A DNA stretch of 64,000 nt from Vavraia culicis subsp. floridensis (Eukaryota > Microsporidia > Pleistophoridae): the NCBI RefSeq assembly GCF_000192795.1, contig NW_007360621.1, positions 41,406 to 105,405 of the forward strand. Reading direction: 5' to 3'. This document shows, piece after piece, positions 60,833 to 64,000 of the stretch (positions within the stretch are counted from its first letter, which is position 1; each line of letters starts with the position of its first letter). The notes beneath the pieces are model-generated. The model had not been told where the DNA came from, did not search any database, and saw only the letters and a program-made list of their open reading frames with translations. Position numbers and translations under genes: made by a program.

Positions 60833-61847
60833 GTGCTGAGCAATAAAATTAAATGGTTTGTATCACAATGTGTAACAAGAAAGCGGCTATTGTACAGTTT
60901 GTTTTTGTTTTTACTGTTTTGTTACGGTCTTTCACCGTTTTATCGTACGGTTTCCATCCATTAAAGCACCGCTCATTCTATAAAATTGCTGCTATACTCA
61001 TACTTAGCCAGCAATAAATAACAAATTACACCACTTGTTCTACTTGTGATAAATTCATTCTCAGTCTGCAGCCACGTTCCTGTTTTGGGCACAATTGTCG
61101 CACCGTTTTTGTAATCAACTCATCGTTTGATCACTATTTGTATCATGAAAAAGTATGATATTCGTCATCAAAGCCACAGCTTCAAGTGCCTATGCACAAA
61201 GCGCACCGCAAATATCAGGTCATAGCATAACTATTAAGAATATACTCGCACTGTGCATTCTTTCATTTTCCTTTACCTCGTTAAGGTTATACAAGGATAG
61301 ATTTGATGGTAATATATGAGCAATTGATGCTAGTGTGATGAATATACGTGTAAATTTTAATTATCGCTATGATATTGTAATTCATCGCTTCACTACATTA
61401 TTTAAATCATCTTCGAGCACTAGCACTTCATAACCAACACATTTAATCTTTCCACAGGTTATTGAAATTGGTCAATTGCTGTATTTGGTTAAGGTTATGT
61501 TTAATTATGAGGATAGCGAAAGAATAATTCGTAGTCATGTATGATAATAAAAAAACACGTTTAGTTTGAACGGATTAATAGAGACAAGCAACATTCTAGT
61601 GATAAGTTTAGTACAAGTATCGAGAACAATGAGGTGAACTGCATCTAATTATATTGTCCAGAATTATTTTACCCTTGCAATAATAAAAACCCTTAAAATG
61701 GTGATACTCTCCATATTATGATCAGAAGACGATGAGTGATACGGTTTTTTGCTGTTACGAGAGGTTCAAAGCTCATTCATACACGAACACCATAGACGGG
61801 CAAAATGCATCATATATACAATTATACATTGTTACCGCCCCATGTGT
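60833..61847. other. Intergenic
   Basis: No gene, repeat or RNA recognised. Confidence 0.45.
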
Positions 61848-62609
61848 TCACTTCTTTCTCAGCACATTTTTGCTGACTTTAGCTCTATACTCCTCTAGAC
61901 CGGCTGCCTTCAAATCAAACATAAGTGCTTGTTTCAACAGGTAGAGCGGATCTGAAAGAATTTTCTTGGGAATAGACAGTATAAAGTCGAAATCGTTCTT
62001 TAGGTTGAAGGTCCGTCCTATACTAAAGGTGATGAACAGCTCACCCGATTCATTGGCCTTAACAAAGTCAAGGAACGTTTTCAACGCCTTGACAAAATCA
62101 TTAATGATAGGTTTATCTGTGGCTGGAATGACCGATACGAGTGCACGTGGAAAGAAGAAGGCAAACTGCGCAGGTATGAACGCTACGATGTATGTGCACA
62201 TGAAGTATCGTATTTCTAGGCTGATAGCAAGTCGACCGTTGAGAGCCAAATCATCAAAGTGCAGCATGATCCAGTCGTGTAACCGTTTGAACGCCTTCTT
62301 GTTGTTTATGGTAGGAACGGAGCCCTTGGGCAGTCCAAGCTGATCGTTGATGTACTCATCCATGCTGTCCAGGTCGTTATGCATCTGCGCTACTTCCTCA
62401 TTCGATGCACATCTGGGAGTGAACCTTTCTGGTTCACGTGATGGCAGGCCGAGCAGATGATTGAAATCTGGATTCCTAGGATCGCTTTTCGCTGTGTACA
62501 TCTTCGATTCCTTGTCATTCGCGCTGAGTTTCTCCAGTTCCTGATCTGTCAGGTCCATGGATATCATGACTTGGTTACGTGCATAGCACATAGCAAGCAA
62601 AACAAGCAT
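61848..62609 (-). CDS. Secreted hypothetical protein
   Basis: 253 residues from the ATG at 62609; TAATAAAAG begins 28 nt upstream, the secreted-gene spacing. Short signal-like N-terminus (MLVLLAMCYARNQVMIS). The body is folded-looking: acidic N-terminal part (LTDQELEKLSANDKES), then FNHLLGLPSRE, LDSMDEYINDQLGLPKGSVP, and helices with one hydrophobic segment (FMCTYIVAFIPAQFAFFF). It ends basic (KVSKNVLRKK). The internal hydrophobic stretch could be a buried helix or a membrane segment. No family recognised. Confidence 0.65.
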   Translation of the reverse strand: MLVLLAMCYARNQVMISMDLTDQELEKLSANDKESKMYTAKSDPRNPDFNHLLGLPSREPERFTPRCASNEEVAQMHNDLDSMDEYINDQLGLPKGSVPTINNKKAFKRLHDWIMLHFDDLALNGRLAISLEIRYFMCTYIVAFIPAQFAFFFPRALVSVIPATDKPIINDFVKALKTFLDFVKANESGELFITFSIGRTFNLKNDFDFILSIPKKILSDPLYLLKQALMFDLKAAGLEEYRAKVSKNVLRKK

Positions 62610-64000
62610 GGAACGTGATGAACTGCCACTTTTATTACATTCATGATGAAACGTTGTGTGTAACAGCAAGTAGGGATGAAGCGGCAGGTAAGCCGAAACA
62701 GTGAAGAGATAAACAAACATGTTCTAAAAAAGCAGGCAGGGGGCAATGTACAGCCTAAATTCGGTGAGGAAAGGAATACGAACAAGCCGGGTCGTGGAAC
62801 AAAACGCAAATCATGCTAATGCAGGCTTTAATACTGTGGAAGAAGAATGCTGCAGATTGAGGAGAAGAGCGGAGCAAAAACAAAATGTTCGTTTTCCACA
62901 ATAGAGGATCTTTTGCTCAACCTCACCACGCATATTTCTCATAGCACGCAATTACATTGATCTGAAGTCGTACATGGCACCATTCACAAAATGTGCTTGC
63001 TAAATCATGCATAAAGACACATCTGCTCATCATTTGTTCATGAAATATGACGAGAATCATATTTGGATGTTGTTTTGCAACAAATGCATTGCACCTCCGA
63101 CGATGTATCAAAGCGTACAAATTATCTGTGTATCCTAGTCATTTGTTGGCATGTAATGGACAACGACTAAATCTGTCCATATAGAGAATCGATGAGAAGA
63201 ACAAATGGATGCGTAAACCGTACTGTACTGATCTACTAAGCCTCATCGATACTAGTTATAAGTACATAGATGCATCCTCTGCATTTAGCTCATAAATGCG
63301 TTTATCTAAACTATGAATTCGTAGATGTTAAATAATTAGTTGTCAGCAACGATAGAATAACGGGTATAAAAGGAAAGGAGATAACAAGCCTCTCCTAAAC
63401 GGGATCATAGGACATTCATTACGCGGCATAAACAGAGCTGCATCTGGATATGAAGGCAGCTCAAGTTGATGGGTATTTTATGCCGTTCCTTCTCTTGAAA
63501 GACTTGTAATTCACTTTTATAATTTTCATTGCATTTTATGTTGACCCCTTTTGTGACTTATGTCTGTACCAATTTTGATCCTCGATACAGGCATGTGCTG
63601 TTAAATATTTTTCTGTCTGTCATCTGTTATTTTCTATGATTCTCTCTTGATATTACTTGATTGTTGTGTACTCTTTTTGTTTTACTGTCTGTGTCAGGAT
63701 TGTTTTGGTAGACAATTCTTCTACCTCGTTTAGAATCAATTCTTCAATATATTAATTTTCTGGATGAGCTGCATGTATTCTTATCACAACGCTGCTTCGT
63801 TCATCCAATCAATTAATTCTACTACCGAACAATTATCATTCATCCAATCAATTAATCCTGCTACTGAGCAGCTTCTCTCTTATTCTCCTTCCCTTCCGCT
63901 GCGCAATAAACAATCATGCTGTTCGCATTTATTTTCTTTTATTTTTACCCCTTCATGGAAACACTCGCTCAGATCCTTAGAGCGCCTGACCAGCAGACAA
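62610..64000. other. Intergenic to window end
   Basis: No gene supported. GGGTATAAAAGG at 63363 is a good TATA-like site but no ATG follows at 27-28 nt. TCATCCAATCAATTAAT occurs twice near 63801 and 63839. Confidence 0.4.

Overview
The window looks like compact, AT-rich DNA from a microsporidian (inference). The RPB3 is only 200 residues long. Introns are not evident, apart from one possible 3' splice-like tract. Several housekeeping genes have a run of C (or G) just before the ATG. Two divergent ricin-B-lectin-like secreted proteins and many tiny secreted proteins are present. An Argonaute shows that the RNAi machinery has been kept. Gene spacing is loose for a microsporidian, which, with the Argonaute, would suit a Trachipleistophora/Vavraia-like lineage; that placement is a guess. 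Two runs of N (10741-11618 and 44325-44891) mark scaffold gaps.

Layout. 1-10 kb is AT-rich and sparse: a truncated acyl-protein-thioesterase-like hydrolase, a broken RRN3-like reading frame, three co-oriented single-pass membrane proteins and a small lectin-like secreted protein. 10.3-16.3 kb holds a gap-interrupted secreted Ser/Thr/Gln-rich protein, about 3 kb with little in it, and a second lectin-like protein with a Gly-rich tail. 18.7-25.6 kb is a plus-strand housekeeping block: Argonaute, a small membrane protein, RPB3, an unrecognised 438-residue protein and a tiny membrane protein. 26.2-29.8 kb carries two divergently transcribed paralogous multi-pass membrane proteins, with a 39-bp perfect hairpin just after one of them and 19-bp and 68-bp tandem repeats between them. 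30.7-37.2 kb carries a secreted Cys-containing protein, a HIRA-type histone chaperone and a minimal tRNA-splicing endonuclease subunit.

37.6-62.6 kb is a secretome island. Nine genes encode proteins of 59-80 residues with a signal peptide and a short Pro-Ala motif (P-x-[ST]-P-x-[DEQ]-x-A-x-x-A). Among them lie three larger secreted proteins, one with a strong basic patch, a decayed Helitron, several satellite-like tandem arrays and a divergent histone H3. Each of the nine small genes has a TATA box whose first T is 27-28 nt before the ATG. The same spacing is seen at other secreted-protein genes, so transcripts of this class should be almost leaderless. Most housekeeping genes instead carry a C-run or G-run close to the ATG.

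The best candidate for an undescribed system is this dispersed family of TATA-driven miniature secreted proteins. The Argonaute with Asp in place of the glutamate finger, and the perfect hairpin in the same window, come next.
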